From Alterluteimonas quercicellularis (GTDB lineage: Bacteria > Pseudomonadota > Gammaproteobacteria > Xanthomonadales > Xanthomonadaceae): a stretch of 37,243 nucleotides of DNA. Below, in pieces: positions 1 to 8,824 of this stretch; the first letter of the stretch is position 1; each line of letters begins with the position of its first letter. The notes below the pieces were generated by a model. It worked only from the letters and a program-made list of their open reading frames with translations. It was not told where the DNA came from and did not search any database. Both the position numbers and the translations under genes were made by a program. Location: contig NZ_JAIWPR010000059.1 of assembly GCF_021191635.1 (NCBI RefSeq), forward strand, positions 1 through 37,243, in the 5' to 3' direction.

Positions 1-64
1 CGGCGCCCCGCCGCCGCCCCCGCCCCCCCCGCCGCGCCGCCCCCCCCCCCCCCCCCCCCCCCCC
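1..64. repeat. Low-complexity C-rich tract at window edge
   Basis: The first 64 bases are almost only C and G and end in an unbroken run of 25 C (40-64), directly after the stop codon of the alpha-glucosidase gene on the minus strand. Nothing else in the window looks like this. A long homopolymer at a contig end is typical of a sequencing artefact: poly-G reads from two-colour chemistry appear as poly-C on the other strand. It could also be a real G-tract at a hard-to-assemble site. I would not interpret it biologically. Confidence 0.6.
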
Positions 65-68
65 GCGA

Positions 69-1685
69 CTATGGGCCGAGGGTGGCGTAGAACAGCCCGC
101 TCGGCGGCAGCCGCAGCTCGCCGTCGGCGGGCGTGCCCATCGGCAGGCCGTGGCCGTCGAGCGGCGCGGCGTGCAGGCCGGCGGGCAGGGGCCACGCCAC
201 CGGCGCGGCGGAGAGGTTGAACGCGGCCAGCACGCGCTGGCCGTCGCCCTCGCGCACGAAGGCCAGCACCGGCTCCGGCGCGTCGAGGAAGGCGATCGCG
301 CCGGTGCGCAGCGCGGGCTGGGTGCGGCGCCAGTGCAGGAAGCGGCGCGCGTGCTGCAGCACGGAGCCGGCGTCGGCCTCCTGGCAGGCGACGCTGCGCG
401 CGCGGTGCGCGTCGGGGATCGGCAGCCAGGGCGCGGCATCGCTGAAGCCGGCGCCGTCGCCGCCGTCCCAGGGCATCGGCGTGCGGCAGCCGTCGCGGCC
501 CTTGAAGTTGGGCCAGAAGGCGATGCCGTAGGGGTCGCGCAGCGCCTCGTAGGGCAGGTCCGCCTCCGGCAGGCCGAGTTCCTCGCCCTGGTACAGGCAG
601 ACCGAGCCGCGCAGCGAGCACACCAGCGCGACCATCTGCCGCGCGAACGCGTCGTCGGCCCCTTTGCCGCCCCAGCGCGTCACCGCGCGCACCACGTCGT
701 GGTTGGAGATCGCCCAGCACGGCCAGCCGTCGCCCATCGCCGCCTCCAGCCGCTCGACCGTGCCGCGGATGTAGGCGGCGCCGAAGTCCTCGGTCAGCAG
801 CTCGAAGCTGTAGCCCATGTGCAGGCGGCCGGGCCGGGTGTACTCGGCGGTGGTGGCCAGCGAGTCCTCGGAGGAGATCTCGCCCAGCGCGCAGGCATCG
901 CCGTAGCCGTCGAGCAGCGCGCGCAGGCGCTCCAGGAACGGCAGGTTCTCCGGCTGGGTGTTGTTGTACCAGTGGTACTGGAAGGCGTAGGGATTGTCCG
1001 GGCTGAAGCCGCGGCCGGTGCGCAGCTCGGGCGGCTTGGGCGGGTTGTCGCGCAGCGCGCGGTCGTGGAAGCAGAAGTTGATCGAGTCCAGGCGGAAGCC
1101 GTCGACCCCGCGGTCGAGCCAGAAGCGCACGTAGTCCAGCGTCGCCTCCTGCACATCGGGATGATGGAAGTCCAGGTCGGGCTGGCTCGACAGGAAGTTG
1201 TGCAGGTAGTACTGGCCCCGGCGCGGTTCCCAGGTCCAGGCCGGGCCGCCGAAGATCGACAGCCAGTTGTTGGGCGGGGTGCCGTCGGGGCGCGCGTCGG
1301 CCCAGACGTACCAGTCGGCCTTCGGGTTGTCGCGCGACTGCCGGCTCTCGGCGAACCAGGCGTGCTCGGAGGAGGTGTGGCTGAACACCTGGTCGATCAT
1401 CACCCGCAGGCCGAGGCCGCGCGCCTTCGCCAGCAGCGCGTCGAAGTCGGCGAGGGTGCCGAACAGCGGGTCGACGCCGCGCTGGTCGGCGATGTCGTAG
1501 CCGAAGTCGCGCATCGGCGAGCGGAAGAACGGCGAGACCCAGATCGCGTCCGCGCCCAGCCGCGCCACGTGGTCCAGCTTCTCGACGATGCCCGGCAGAT
1601 CGCCGACGCCGTCGCCGTCGGTATCGCGGAAGCTGCGCGGGTAGATCTGGTAGATCACCGCACCGCGCCACCAGGGTGTCGTCAT
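69..1685 (-). CDS. GH13 alpha-glucosidase (oligo-1,6-/maltodextrin glucosidase type)
   Basis: This 538-residue cytoplasmic enzyme should release glucose from the non-reducing end of maltose and short maltodextrins. It opens with the GH13 alpha-glucosidase signature (WWRGAVIYQIYPRSF, residues 5-19) followed by an Asp/Gly-rich Ca-binding-like loop (D21-D29). The three catalytic residues are visible: nucleophile D200 in GFRLDS, acid/base E269 in ALGEI, and D330 in SNHD. There is no signal peptide and the length is normal for the family. It is transcribed away from the sugar transporter at 1880 and the amylase at 3367, so the three probably form one maltodextrin-uptake and degradation locus. The CG-centred palindrome ATACGTAT (1783-1790) between the divergent starts is a possible LacI-type operator. 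The GH13 assignment is secure; whether alpha-1,4 or alpha-1,6 bonds are preferred cannot be read from the sequence. Confidence 0.93.
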   Translation of the reverse strand: MTTPWWRGAVIYQIYPRSFRDTDGDGVGDLPGIVEKLDHVARLGADAIWVSPFFRSPMRDFGYDIADQRGVDPLFGTLADFDALLAKARGLGLRVMIDQVFSHTSSEHAWFAESRQSRDNPKADWYVWADARPDGTPPNNWLSIFGGPAWTWEPRRGQYYLHNFLSSQPDLDFHHPDVQEATLDYVRFWLDRGVDGFRLDSINFCFHDRALRDNPPKPPELRTGRGFSPDNPYAFQYHWYNNTQPENLPFLERLRALLDGYGDACALGEISSEDSLATTAEYTRPGRLHMGYSFELLTEDFGAAYIRGTVERLEAAMGDGWPCWAISNHDVVRAVTRWGGKGADDAFARQMVALVCSLRGSVCLYQGEELGLPEADLPYEALRDPYGIAFWPNFKGRDGCRTPMPWDGGDGAGFSDAAPWLPIPDAHRARSVACQEADAGSVLQHARRFLHWRRTQPALRTGAIAFLDAPEPVLAFVREGDGQRVLAAFNLSAAPVAWPLPAGLHAAPLDGHGLPMGTPADGELRLPPSGLFYATLGP

Positions 1686-1782
1686 CGCGTTCTCGGCAGG
1701 CGGCGCGCCGGCGCCGGTGGGGCGACACTATTCCACGCGGCGCCGGGCTTTGGCGATTCGCCGCCCGGCCGCGTCGCCATGA

Positions 1783-1790
1783 ATACGTAT
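1783..1790. promoter_or_regulatory. Candidate LacI-type operator (CG-centred palindrome)
   Basis: ATACGTAT is a perfect 8-bp palindrome with central CG, in the 194-bp gap between divergent alpha-glucosidase and transporter genes. LacI-family operators are CG-centred, and a LacI-family regulator is encoded at 13683-14708. The palindrome does not extend cleanly beyond 8 bp, so this is only a candidate. Confidence 0.25.
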
Positions 1791-1879
1791 GCGGCGATCG
1801 TGCTGCGCCCGCACCAGCGCCTACGATGGCGCAGCCGCCCGCGGCCGCCCCGCCCACTTCCAAGGACCACGCGCCGCGC

Positions 1880-3370
1880 ATGACCGCGACCAAGCCCCGG
1901 CTGACGTTCTGGCAGATCTGGAACATGTGCTTCGGCTTCCTGGGCATCCAGTTCGGCTTCGCGCTGCAGAACGCCAACGTCAGCCGCATCTTCCAGACGC
2001 TGGGCGCGGAGATGGACCAGATCCCGCTGCTGTGGATCGCCGCGCCGCTGACCGGGCTGATCGTGCAGCCGATCGTGGGCTACTGCTCCGACCGCACCTG
2101 GACCCGGCTGGGCCGGCGCCGGCCTTACTTCCTGTTCGGCGCCGTGTTCGCCTCGCTGGCGCTGCTGGTCATGCCGAACTCGCCGGTGCTGTGGATCGCG
2201 GCGGGCACGCTGTGGATCCTGGACGCCTCGATCAACGTCTCGATGGAGCCGTTCCGCGCCTTCGTCGGCGACCAGCTGCCGCCTTCGCAGCGGCCCGCCG
2301 GCTTCGCGATGCAGAGCTTCTTCATCGGCGCCGGCTCGATCGTGGCCAGCCTGCTGCCCTGGCTGCTGGCGCACGCGGGCGTGGCCAACACCGCCGCGCC
2401 GGGCGAGATCCCGGACACGGTGAAGTACGCCTTCTACGCCGGCGCCGCGGTGCTGTTCGCGGCCATCGCCTGGACGGTGGCCAGCACCCGCGAGTACCCG
2501 CCCGAGGTGCTGCACGCGCACGACACCGCGCCGCCGCTGCGGCGCGCGCCGCTCGACCGCGCCCGCGCCCAGCGGCAGGCGCTGGCCTGGCTGGGCGCCG
2601 GCGCCGCCGGCGCGACCGTCGTGGCGGTCGGCGGGTTCGATCCGCAGCTGCACATCCTGTCCGGGGTCGCGGCGGCCTACGGCGCCGCGCTGCTGGCGTC
2701 GGCGCGCTGGCGCGCGCGCAACATGCTCACCACCATCGTCGGCGACCTGCAGGCCATGCCGGAGGCGATGCGGCGCCTGGCGGTGGTGCAGTTCTTCTCC
2801 TGGTTCGCGCTGTTCGCGATGTGGATCTACGCCGGGCCGGCGGTGGCCGCGACCCACTTCGGCAGCGCCGACCCGCAGTCGGCCGCCTACAACGCCGGCG
2901 CCAACTGGGTCGGGGTGCTGTTCGCGGCCTACAACGGCTTCGCCGCGCTGGCCGCGATCGCGATCCCGTGGATGGTGCGGCGGCTGGGCCTGCGCTGGAG
3001 CCACCTGATCAACGTCTGGCTGGGCGCCGCGGGGCTGGGCTCGTTCCTGCTGGTCCGCGACCCGCAGTGGCTGCTGCTGTCGATGGTCGGAGTCGGCTTC
3101 GCCTGGGCCTCGATCCTGTCGCTGCCCTACGCGCTGCTGTCCGACAGCCTTCCCGCCGACAAGATGGGCGTCTACATGGGCATCTTCAACTTCTTCATCG
3201 TGGTGCCGCAGCTGGTCGCGGCCAGCGTGCTGGGCCTGCTGCTGCGGCTGGCCTTCGGCAACCAGCCGATCATGGCCTTCGCCATCGGCGCGGCCGCGCT
3301 GGTGGTCGCCGGACTGTGCGTGCTGCGGGTGGCGGAAGCCGCGCCGGCGGCCGAGGGGCGTCCGGCATGA
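1880..3370 (+). CDS. MFS sugar transporter (GPH/SLC45-like)
   Basis: This 496-residue inner-membrane protein has about twelve hydrophobic segments. It probably imports maltose or another di-/oligosaccharide by cation symport. The N-terminal half has FWQIWNMCFGFLGIQFGFALQ (residues 10-30) and the loop-2 motif DRTWTRLGRRRPY (D71-Y83). Both resemble the sucrose/maltose transporters of the SLC45/GPH group common in Xanthomonas-type carbohydrate loci. I chose ATG 1880 because the conserved core begins there and AAGGA lies about 13 nt upstream. ATG 1826 is in frame but has no ribosome site and would add 18 non-conserved residues. Its stop overlaps the start of the amylase gene (ATGA at 3367), indicating translational coupling. 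The substrate is inferred from the flanking glycosidases. Confidence 0.85.
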   Translation: MTATKPRLTFWQIWNMCFGFLGIQFGFALQNANVSRIFQTLGAEMDQIPLLWIAAPLTGLIVQPIVGYCSDRTWTRLGRRRPYFLFGAVFASLALLVMPNSPVLWIAAGTLWILDASINVSMEPFRAFVGDQLPPSQRPAGFAMQSFFIGAGSIVASLLPWLLAHAGVANTAAPGEIPDTVKYAFYAGAAVLFAAIAWTVASTREYPPEVLHAHDTAPPLRRAPLDRARAQRQALAWLGAGAAGATVVAVGGFDPQLHILSGVAAAYGAALLASARWRARNMLTTIVGDLQAMPEAMRRLAVVQFFSWFALFAMWIYAGPAVAATHFGSADPQSAAYNAGANWVGVLFAAYNGFAALAAIAIPWMVRRLGLRWSHLINVWLGAAGLGSFLLVRDPQWLLLSMVGVGFAWASILSLPYALLSDSLPADKMGVYMGIFNFFIVVPQLVAASVLGLLLRLAFGNQPIMAFAIGAAALVVAGLCVLRVAEAAPAAEGRPA

Positions 3371-5076
3371 GGCGTGCGGCCTGCGCGCTCGCGGCGGCGC
3401 TGGCCGGCTGCGCCGCCGCGCCGGCGCGGCAGGCGCCGCCGGCGGACGGCGGCGACCTCTACGGTACCCTGGAGCCCTTCGCCGCGCACGCGGTCTACTT
3501 CGTGGTCACCGACCGCTTCGTCAACGGCGATCCCGCCAACGACCACCGCGACCAGGGCGGTGCGCACCCCACCTTCGACCTGCCGATCCGCTGCGAGGAC
3601 GGCATCGACGGCAACGTCGGCTACCTGGGCGGCGATTTCCGCGGCGTGCTCGACAACGCCGGCTACATCCGCGACCTCGGCTTCGGCGCGGTGTGGATCA
3701 CGCCGATCGTCGACAACCCGGACGAGGCCTTCAGCGGCGGCGACCCGATCAGCTGCGGCAGCTCGCTGACCGACCGCGGCAAGGCCGCCTACCACGGCTA
3801 CTGGGGCATGAACTTCTACCGCCTCGACGAGCACCTGCCCAGCGAGGGCCTGGACTTCCGCGCCTTCACCGACGGCATGCGCGCCGCGGGCCTGCTGACC
3901 GTGCTCGACATCGTCGGCAACCACGCCTCGCCGGCGTGGAGCATGCCCGAGCCGCAGCCCGGCTACGGGCAGGTGTTCGACGCCGACGGCCGGCTGCTGG
4001 CCGACCACCAGAACCTGCCGCCGCAGCGGCTGGACCCGACGGGCAACCCGCTGCACGCGTTCTTCAACCCCACCGGCCCGGTGGACGCCGCGCAGGGCTC
4101 GATCTTCGACGGCAGCCTGGCTCAGCTGGCCGACTTCGACGCCGACAACCCGGCGGTACTGGACTACCTGGCCGGGGCATATGCGCAGTGGATCGAGCAG
4201 GGCGCGGACGCGTTCCGCATCGACACCATCGCCTGGATGCCGCACCGCTTCTGGCGCGCCTTCGCCGAGCGCATCCGCGCGCAGCGCCCGGGCTTCTTCA
4301 TGTTCGGCGAGGCCTTCGAGTACGACGCGGCGCGGATCGCCGAGCACACCCTGCCCGAGAACGGAGGTATCAGCGTGCTCGACTTCCCGATGAAGGCGGC
4401 GATTGAGGCCGCGTTCGCCAGGGGCGAGGGCTACGAGCGGCTGGCGCCCGCGCTGCACCTGGTCGACGGCCCGTACCACAACCCCTACGAGCTGGCGACG
4501 TTCTACGACAACCACGACATGCCGCGCCTGGACGCCAGCGACGCCGGCTTCATCGACGCCCACAACTGGCTGTTCACCGCGCGCGGGATCCCGGTCGTCT
4601 ACTACGGCTCGGAGACCGGCTTCATGCGCGGCCGCGCCGAGCACGCCGGCAACCGCGCCTATTTCGGCCAGGCGCGCGTGGACGCCGCGTCCGCGCACCC
4701 GATCCACCAGGGGCTGCGCCGCATCGCCCGCCTGCGGCGCGAATCGGTGGCGCTGCAGCGCGGCCTGCAGCTCGACGTGCGCCTGTCCGGCGACGAGGCG
4801 GTGTTCTACCGCGTCTACGAGCGCGCCGGCGAGGCGCAGACCGCGCTGGTGCTGCTCAACAAGGGCGATGCGCCGCGCGAGGTGGACGTCGGCGAGGCGA
4901 TCGAGGCGGGCCGCTGGCGCGACGGCTTCGGCGGCGAGGTGGAACTGCGCGCGGGCGCGCGGGTGACGGTGCCCGCGCACGGCGTGCGGGTGCTGTTCCT
5001 CGACCGTCCGCTGAAGGATCCCGTGCTGCGCGCGCGGCTGCGGGCGATGATGCCGCCCGCCACTCCAGACCCGTAG
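3367..5076 (+). CDS. Lipoprotein alpha-amylase family enzyme (GH13)
   Basis: This 569-residue glycoside hydrolase is predicted to be a membrane-anchored periplasmic or surface lipoprotein: the N-terminus carries a short hydrophobic segment and the lipobox L12-A-G-C15. The GH13 barrel contains VYFVVTDRFVNGD (residues 43-55), nucleophile D286 in AFRIDT, acid/base E315 in FMFGEAFE and D384 in YDNHDM. It resembles cyclomaltodextrinase/CGTase-like amylases and should cut starch-type glucans to oligosaccharides for the transporter encoded just upstream, whose stop it overlaps by four bases. A C-terminal beta domain follows the barrel. The TAG stop (5074-5076) lies inside the GTAGGAG head of a REP element. 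Exact specificity (amylase, cyclomaltodextrinase or neopullulanase) is undetermined. Confidence 0.9.
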   Translation: MRRAACALAAALAGCAAAPARQAPPADGGDLYGTLEPFAAHAVYFVVTDRFVNGDPANDHRDQGGAHPTFDLPIRCEDGIDGNVGYLGGDFRGVLDNAGYIRDLGFGAVWITPIVDNPDEAFSGGDPISCGSSLTDRGKAAYHGYWGMNFYRLDEHLPSEGLDFRAFTDGMRAAGLLTVLDIVGNHASPAWSMPEPQPGYGQVFDADGRLLADHQNLPPQRLDPTGNPLHAFFNPTGPVDAAQGSIFDGSLAQLADFDADNPAVLDYLAGAYAQWIEQGADAFRIDTIAWMPHRFWRAFAERIRAQRPGFFMFGEAFEYDAARIAEHTLPENGGISVLDFPMKAAIEAAFARGEGYERLAPALHLVDGPYHNPYELATFYDNHDMPRLDASDAGFIDAHNWLFTARGIPVVYYGSETGFMRGRAEHAGNRAYFGQARVDAASAHPIHQGLRRIARLRRESVALQRGLQLDVRLSGDEAVFYRVYERAGEAQTALVLLNKGDAPREVDVGEAIEAGRWRDGFGGEVELRAGARVTVPAHGVRVLFLDRPLKDPVLRARLRAMMPPATPDP

Positions 5077-5150
5077 GAGCGCGCTCGCGCGCGATGCTCT
5101 TTCTCTCCGACGCCGCAGAACTAAAGCATCGCGCGCGAGCGCGCTCCTAC
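5073..5150. repeat. REP inverted pair (REPIN-like) between convergent genes
   Basis: Two 26-bp arms, 5073-5098 (starting GTAGGAGCGCGCTCGCG) and 5125-5150, are perfect reverse complements separated by 26 bp. The GTAG head, GC-rich stem and paired inverted arrangement match REP/REPIN elements mobilised by RAYT transposases, but no transposase is present here. The pair lies between the convergent amylase and regA genes and contains both of their stop codons. The transcript would fold into a very stable hairpin on either strand, so it may also end or protect both mRNAs. Confidence 0.88.
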
Positions 5151-5686
5151 TTGACCCGCCGCTTCTCCAGCTTGCGCGCCAGCGTGCGCCGGTGCAGGCC
5201 GAGCCGGCGCGCGGCCTCGGAGATGTTGAAGCCGGTCTCGGCCAGGGTCTCGTGGATGTGTTCCCACTCCAGCGTCTTGATCGAGGTCTTGCGGCCGGTC
5301 AGCTCCACGTCGACGCTGCCCTCGGCGCGGTCGAAGGCCGCCTCGATGTCGTCGGTGTTCGAGGGCTTGGCGAGGTAGTGGCAGGCGCCCAGCTTGACCG
5401 CCTCCACAGCGGTGGCGATGCTGGCGTAGCCGGTCAGCACCACGATCAGCATCCCGGCATCGTGCGCGTGCAGCGCCTTCACCGCGGCCAGGCCGGAGGT
5501 GCCGCCGGCGAGCTTGAGGTCGACCACCGCGTGGGTGGGCGAGTAGCCGGGCAGCAGGGCGTCCAGTTCGTCGGGGCTGGCGGCGGTGCGCACGGCGTAG
5601 CCGCGGCGCTCCAGCGAGCGCGCCAGGGTGCGCGCGAAGGCGGCGTCGTCCTCGACGATCAGCAGTCGGCGTTCAGTCGTCGTCAT
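5147..5686 (-). CDS. regA: RegA/PrrA/ActR-type redox response regulator
   Basis: This 179-residue cytoplasmic regulator has a receiver domain with acidic pocket E12-D13-D14, phospho-acceptor D56 (VVDLKL) and K107 (YLAKPS). A linker then leads to a Fis-type helix-turn-helix (residues about 140-176, ISEAARRLGLHRRTLARKL). The order and the HTH are characteristic of the RegA/PrrA/ActR group, which controls respiration genes according to redox state. It overlaps the end of regB by 14 bp, has a GGAGG ribosome site, and is the last gene of the cyo operon. Its own stop codon (complement of 5147-5149) lies in the terminal CTAC of a REP element. Regulation of the upstream cyo genes by this protein is an inference from linkage and family role. 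Confidence 0.92.
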   Translation of the reverse strand: MTTTERRLLIVEDDAAFARTLARSLERRGYAVRTAASPDELDALLPGYSPTHAVVDLKLAGGTSGLAAVKALHAHDAGMLIVVLTGYASIATAVEAVKLGACHYLAKPSNTDDIEAAFDRAEGSVDVELTGRKTSIKTLEWEHIHETLAETGFNISEAARRLGLHRRTLARKLEKRRVK

Positions 5687-7019
5687 CGCGGCGCTCCTCC
5701 AGCGTCAGGGCCGACAGCGGCAGGCTCATGACGACGACGGCGCCGCCATGGCTGCGGTTGCGGGCGGTGAGCGTGCCGCCCAGTGTACGGGCCACGTTGG
5801 ACGACAGGAACAGGCCCAGCCCGCCGCCGGGCCGCGCCTTGCTGGAGTTGTACGGCGCGCCGAGGCGTTCCAGCACGGCCTGCGAGAAGCCGGGCCCGGC
5901 GTCGTTCACCTCGATGAGCAGGCGCTCGCCCTGGCGGGCGATGTGCAGCTCGACCCAGTCCGGGGAGGCTTCCAGCGCGTTGTCGAGCACGTTGAAGACC
6001 ATCTGCCGCAGGCCGGAGTCGGCCACGATCCACGGATCGGCGTCGCAGTCGTTGCGGTAGGCGAAGCCGCGCACCGGGCGCGAGGCCTTCCAGTCGTCGA
6101 CCAGCCCGTCCATGAACGCGTGCAGCGTGCTTTCGGCGGGCGCCTCGCCGCGGGTCTCGCCGGCCGAGAGCAGGATGTTGGTCACGATCGCCTTGCAGCG
6201 CAGCACCTGCGACTGCATCTCGACCACGTCGTGCAGCAGCTCCGGGTCGGAGGCGAAGGTGGGCAGGTGCTGCCAGTCGCCCAGGATCACCGACAGCGTG
6301 GACAGCGGCGTGCCCAGCTCGTGCGCGGCGCCGGAGGCGAGCAGCCCCATGCGCACGATGTGCTCCTCCTCGGCGGCGCGCTGGCGCAGTGCGGCCAGGC
6401 GCGCGTCGCGCTCGCGCAGGATGCGGCCGATCCGCGCGATGAACACCACCAGCAGGGTCGCCACCAGCAGCGCGCAGATCAGCAGGCCCTGCACGTAGGG
6501 GTCGGCCAGCCCCCGCCAGGGCTCGACGGGAATGCGCAGCGGGGCGGGGAAGACCGCCAGCAGCACCAGGCACAGGCCGGCCACGGCGGCCACGATCCAG
6601 TTCGCCGGCGGCCGCAGCAGCAGCGCGCCCAGCGCCACCTGCAGCAGGTACAGGAACACGAACGGATTGGTGATGCCGCCGCTGAAGTACAGCTGCGCGG
6701 TCAGCGTGGCCACGTCCACCAGCAGCGCGAGCAGCAGCGCGGCGTTGCTGACGCGGCCGCGGCGACGCCACCACGCCAGGCTCAGCAGGTTGAACGCGAC
6801 CAGGCCGGCCAGCACCCACAGCATCGGCTGCAGCGGCAGCGCGATGCCGAGGCCGAAATGGACCACGCCGATGGTGACCACCTGGCCGACGGCGGCGATC
6901 CAGCGCAGCTGGATCAGCTGCTGCAGGTTGCGGCGGCCGGCGCTGTCGGGCGATCCGTTCGGGCCGTGGCGGCCGGCGGTCGCCCGCCAGGCCTCATCGG
7001 CCGGTGCCTGGGCCTGCAT
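5673..7019 (-). CDS. regB: RegB/PrrB-type redox sensor histidine kinase
   Basis: This 448-residue inner-membrane kinase is the partner of RegA. About six transmembrane helices (residues 38-197) hold the RegB quinone-binding box GGITNPF (114-120). The H-box has H233 (AAHELGTPLST), and the conserved redox-active cysteine of RegB corresponds to C275 (LRCKAI). N and G boxes follow (NVLDNALEAS, NDAGPGF, GGGLGLFLS). I chose ATG 7019 because GGAGA lies 6-7 nt upstream. ATG 7049 is in frame, has no ribosome site and would lengthen the overlap with the SURF1 gene. The family senses the ubiquinone pool and aerobic electron flow. Here the gene sits in the same operon as a ubiquinol oxidase, which directly consumes that signal. 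Confidence 0.92.
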   Translation of the reverse strand: MQAQAPADEAWRATAGRHGPNGSPDSAGRRNLQQLIQLRWIAAVGQVVTIGVVHFGLGIALPLQPMLWVLAGLVAFNLLSLAWWRRRGRVSNAALLLALLVDVATLTAQLYFSGGITNPFVFLYLLQVALGALLLRPPANWIVAAVAGLCLVLLAVFPAPLRIPVEPWRGLADPYVQGLLICALLVATLLVVFIARIGRILRERDARLAALRQRAAEEEHIVRMGLLASGAAHELGTPLSTLSVILGDWQHLPTFASDPELLHDVVEMQSQVLRCKAIVTNILLSAGETRGEAPAESTLHAFMDGLVDDWKASRPVRGFAYRNDCDADPWIVADSGLRQMVFNVLDNALEASPDWVELHIARQGERLLIEVNDAGPGFSQAVLERLGAPYNSSKARPGGGLGLFLSSNVARTLGGTLTARNRSHGGAVVVMSLPLSALTLEERRDDDD

Positions 7020-7788
7020 CGCGTTCTCCGGGGGGCGTCGTCGGGACATGGTGCCGCGAACGGCGCTCCAGCAGGAACAGCCGGGCGCCGGCGAACGCGG
7101 TCAGCAGCGCCAGCGCGAACCAGGTCAGCGCGTAGGACAGGTGGTTGTCGCGGAACTGCACCACGGTCAGCCCGCCCGCCGGCCACCGCGGCGCGGCCGG
7201 GTCGCGCTCGGCGTCGACGAAGTAGGGCGCCGCGTCCTGGATGCCGCGCGCGGCGGCGATGGCGCGCACGTCGCGGGAGAACCAGCGCCCGGCGGCGGGG
7301 TCGTTGCGGCGCAGGAAGCCGCCGCCGGGCTCGTCCAGGCGCAGCAGGCCGACCACGGTGGCCGCTCCCCCGGGCGGGTGCGCCGCGTCCTCGCGCGGCG
7401 GCACGAAGCCGCGGTTGACCAGCACCACGTCGCCGCCGTCGGTCTCGAACGGCGCCAGCAGCCACCAGCCGGGGCCGAGGCGGGTGACGGCCTGCACCCG
7501 CGCGGGTTCGACGTCGAGGTAGCGGCCGCTCAGGCGCACGCGGCGGTACTCGTCGCGTGCGGCGTCCACCGAAGCCCACTGCGCGCGCGGCGGCGGGTCG
7601 GCGGGCGCGGCGTGGATGCGCGCGTCCACGCGGGCGATCAGGTCGTGCTTCCAGCCCAGGCGCTGCAGCTGCCAGACGCCCAGGGCGACGAAGCCGGCGA
7701 ACGCCGCCGCCAGCGCGGCGGCGAACAGCAGGCGCAGGCCGCGCCGGCGGCGGGCGGGGGTGGCGGGGCCTGTCGGGCGGGGCGTCAC
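6994..7788 (-). CDS. SURF1 family cytochrome oxidase assembly protein
   Basis: This 264-residue membrane protein has one transmembrane helix near the N-terminus (about residues 18-37, ending GVWQLQRLGWK) and one near the C-terminus (LSYALTWFALALL). A periplasmic domain lies between them, with the SURF1 signature segments VLVNRGFVP and VVQFRDNHLSYALTWF. SURF1 proteins help insert heme into heme-copper oxidases. The gene starts at GTG 7788, which overlaps the cyoD stop as GTGA, so translation is coupled to the oxidase subunits. SURF1 is best known with aa3 oxidases; its position inside a cyo operon suggests it matures this enzyme. Confidence 0.9.
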   Translation of the reverse strand: MTPRPTGPATPARRRRGLRLLFAAALAAAFAGFVALGVWQLQRLGWKHDLIARVDARIHAAPADPPPRAQWASVDAARDEYRRVRLSGRYLDVEPARVQAVTRLGPGWWLLAPFETDGGDVVLVNRGFVPPREDAAHPPGGAATVVGLLRLDEPGGGFLRRNDPAAGRWFSRDVRAIAAARGIQDAAPYFVDAERDPAAPRWPAGGLTVVQFRDNHLSYALTWFALALLTAFAGARLFLLERRSRHHVPTTPPGERDAGPGTGR

Positions 7789-8198
7789 TGCAGGTTCTGC
7801 AGCATCTCGTCCATGTCGTGCGTGCCCGGCATCATGTTGGTGTTCATGTGGTACATCACCCACAGCGAGCCGGCCAGCACGATGACCACCAGCACCAGGG
7901 TGAAGATCAGCGCGAACAGGTTCCAGCCGCCCTCGGACTTCGCGTTCATGTGCAGGAAGTAGACCATGTGGACCACGACCTGCACGGCGGCGAAGGCCAG
8001 CAGCACGATTCCGGCGACCGTGGAGTTCGCGATCACGCCGTCCATGACCAGCCAGAACGGGATGGCGGTCAGGATCACCGACAGCACGAAGCCGGTCAGG
8101 TACTCCCTGGCCGAGACGTGGGGCACGCCGTCGTCGAGGTGGTTCTCCGGCGGGTCCAGGGTGGTGCGGTCGCCGCCGTGTCCGTCGTTCGCGCTCAT
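7785..8198 (-). CDS. cyoD: Cytochrome bo3 ubiquinol oxidase subunit IV
   Basis: This 137-residue protein has three transmembrane helices (about 35-55, 60-82, 95-117) and the CyoD-type segments EYLTGFVLSVILTAIPFW and VHMVYFLHMN. Subunit IV stabilises the CuB site of the bo3 oxidase during assembly. It overlaps the cyoC stop through ATGA and the SURF1 start through GTGA. The C-terminal tail after the third helix is Met/His/Asp-rich (MNTNMMPGTHDMDEM) and somewhat longer than in E. coli. Confidence 0.93.
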   Translation of the reverse strand: MSANDGHGGDRTTLDPPENHLDDGVPHVSAREYLTGFVLSVILTAIPFWLVMDGVIANSTVAGIVLLAFAAVQVVVHMVYFLHMNAKSEGGWNLFALIFTLVLVVIVLAGSLWVMYHMNTNMMPGTHDMDEMLQNLQ

Positions 8199-8824
8199 GG
8201 CAGCACTCCCATCAGGTAGACGAAGGTGAAGACGCCGATCCAGACGACGTCCAGGAAGTGCCAGAACATCGACAGGCAGGCCACGCGGCGGACGTTGGCC
8301 CGGGTCAGGCCGTGCTTGCCGACCTGCACGCACAGCACCACCAGCCAGATCACGCCGAACAGCACGTGCAGGCCGTGGGTGCCGACCAGGGCGAAGAAGG
8401 ACGACAGGAAGGCGCTGCGCTGCGGGCCGGCGCCGAGGTGGATCAGGTGCGCGAACTCGTACACCTCGATGGCCAGGAACGCCACTCCGAGCAGGCCGGT
8501 CAGCGCCAGCCAGGCGATCACCGCACCGGCGCGCTTGCGCTGCATGGAGATCATCGCGAAGCCGTAGGTGATCGACGAGAGCAGCAGCACCGCGGTGTTG
8601 ACCGCGATCAGCTTCAGGTCGAACAGGTCCGCGCCCGAGGGCCCCGCCGCGTAGGCGCGCCCCAGCACGCCGTAGGTGGCGAACAGGCACGCGAAGATCA
8701 TCAGGTCGCTGAGCAGGTACAGCCAGAACCCGAACAGCGTGCCGTTGTGGGAGTGGTGCCGGTCCTGGGTGTCGAGGAAGACCGGGGAGCCGTCCTCGCG
8801 GGTCAGTGCGATGGATTCAGACAT
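8195..8824 (-). CDS. cyoC: Cytochrome bo3 ubiquinol oxidase subunit III
   Basis: This 209-residue inner-membrane protein has five predicted helices, as expected for CyoC. Typical segments are [34 protein letters not shown] and [15 protein letters not shown]. Subunit III binds no metal and stabilises the catalytic subunit. The start overlaps the cyoB stop by 8 bp. Length and topology are normal for the family. Confidence 0.95.
   Translation of the reverse strand: MSESIALTREDGSPVFLDTQDRHHSHNGTLFGFWLYLLSDLMIFACLFATYGVLGRAYAAGPSGADLFDLKLIAVNTAVLLLSSITYGFAMISMQRKRAGAVIAWLALTGLLGVAFLAIEVYEFAHLIHLGAGPQRSAFLSSFFALVGTHGLHVLFGVIWLVVLCVQVGKHGLTRANVRRVACLSMFWHFLDVVWIGVFTFVYLMGVLP

Noticed and set aside
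150..1883. Long open frame on the plus strand across the alpha-glucosidase gene
   Set aside because: It is the antisense shadow of a clear GH13 gene. The product is low-complexity Arg/Ala/Val, as expected in GC-rich DNA.
1789..3366. Upstream extension of the amylase frame to give a 1095-residue protein
   Set aside because: The extension overlaps the transporter gene out of frame and is Arg/Ala-rich. The signal peptide with lipobox at ATG 3367 marks the true start.
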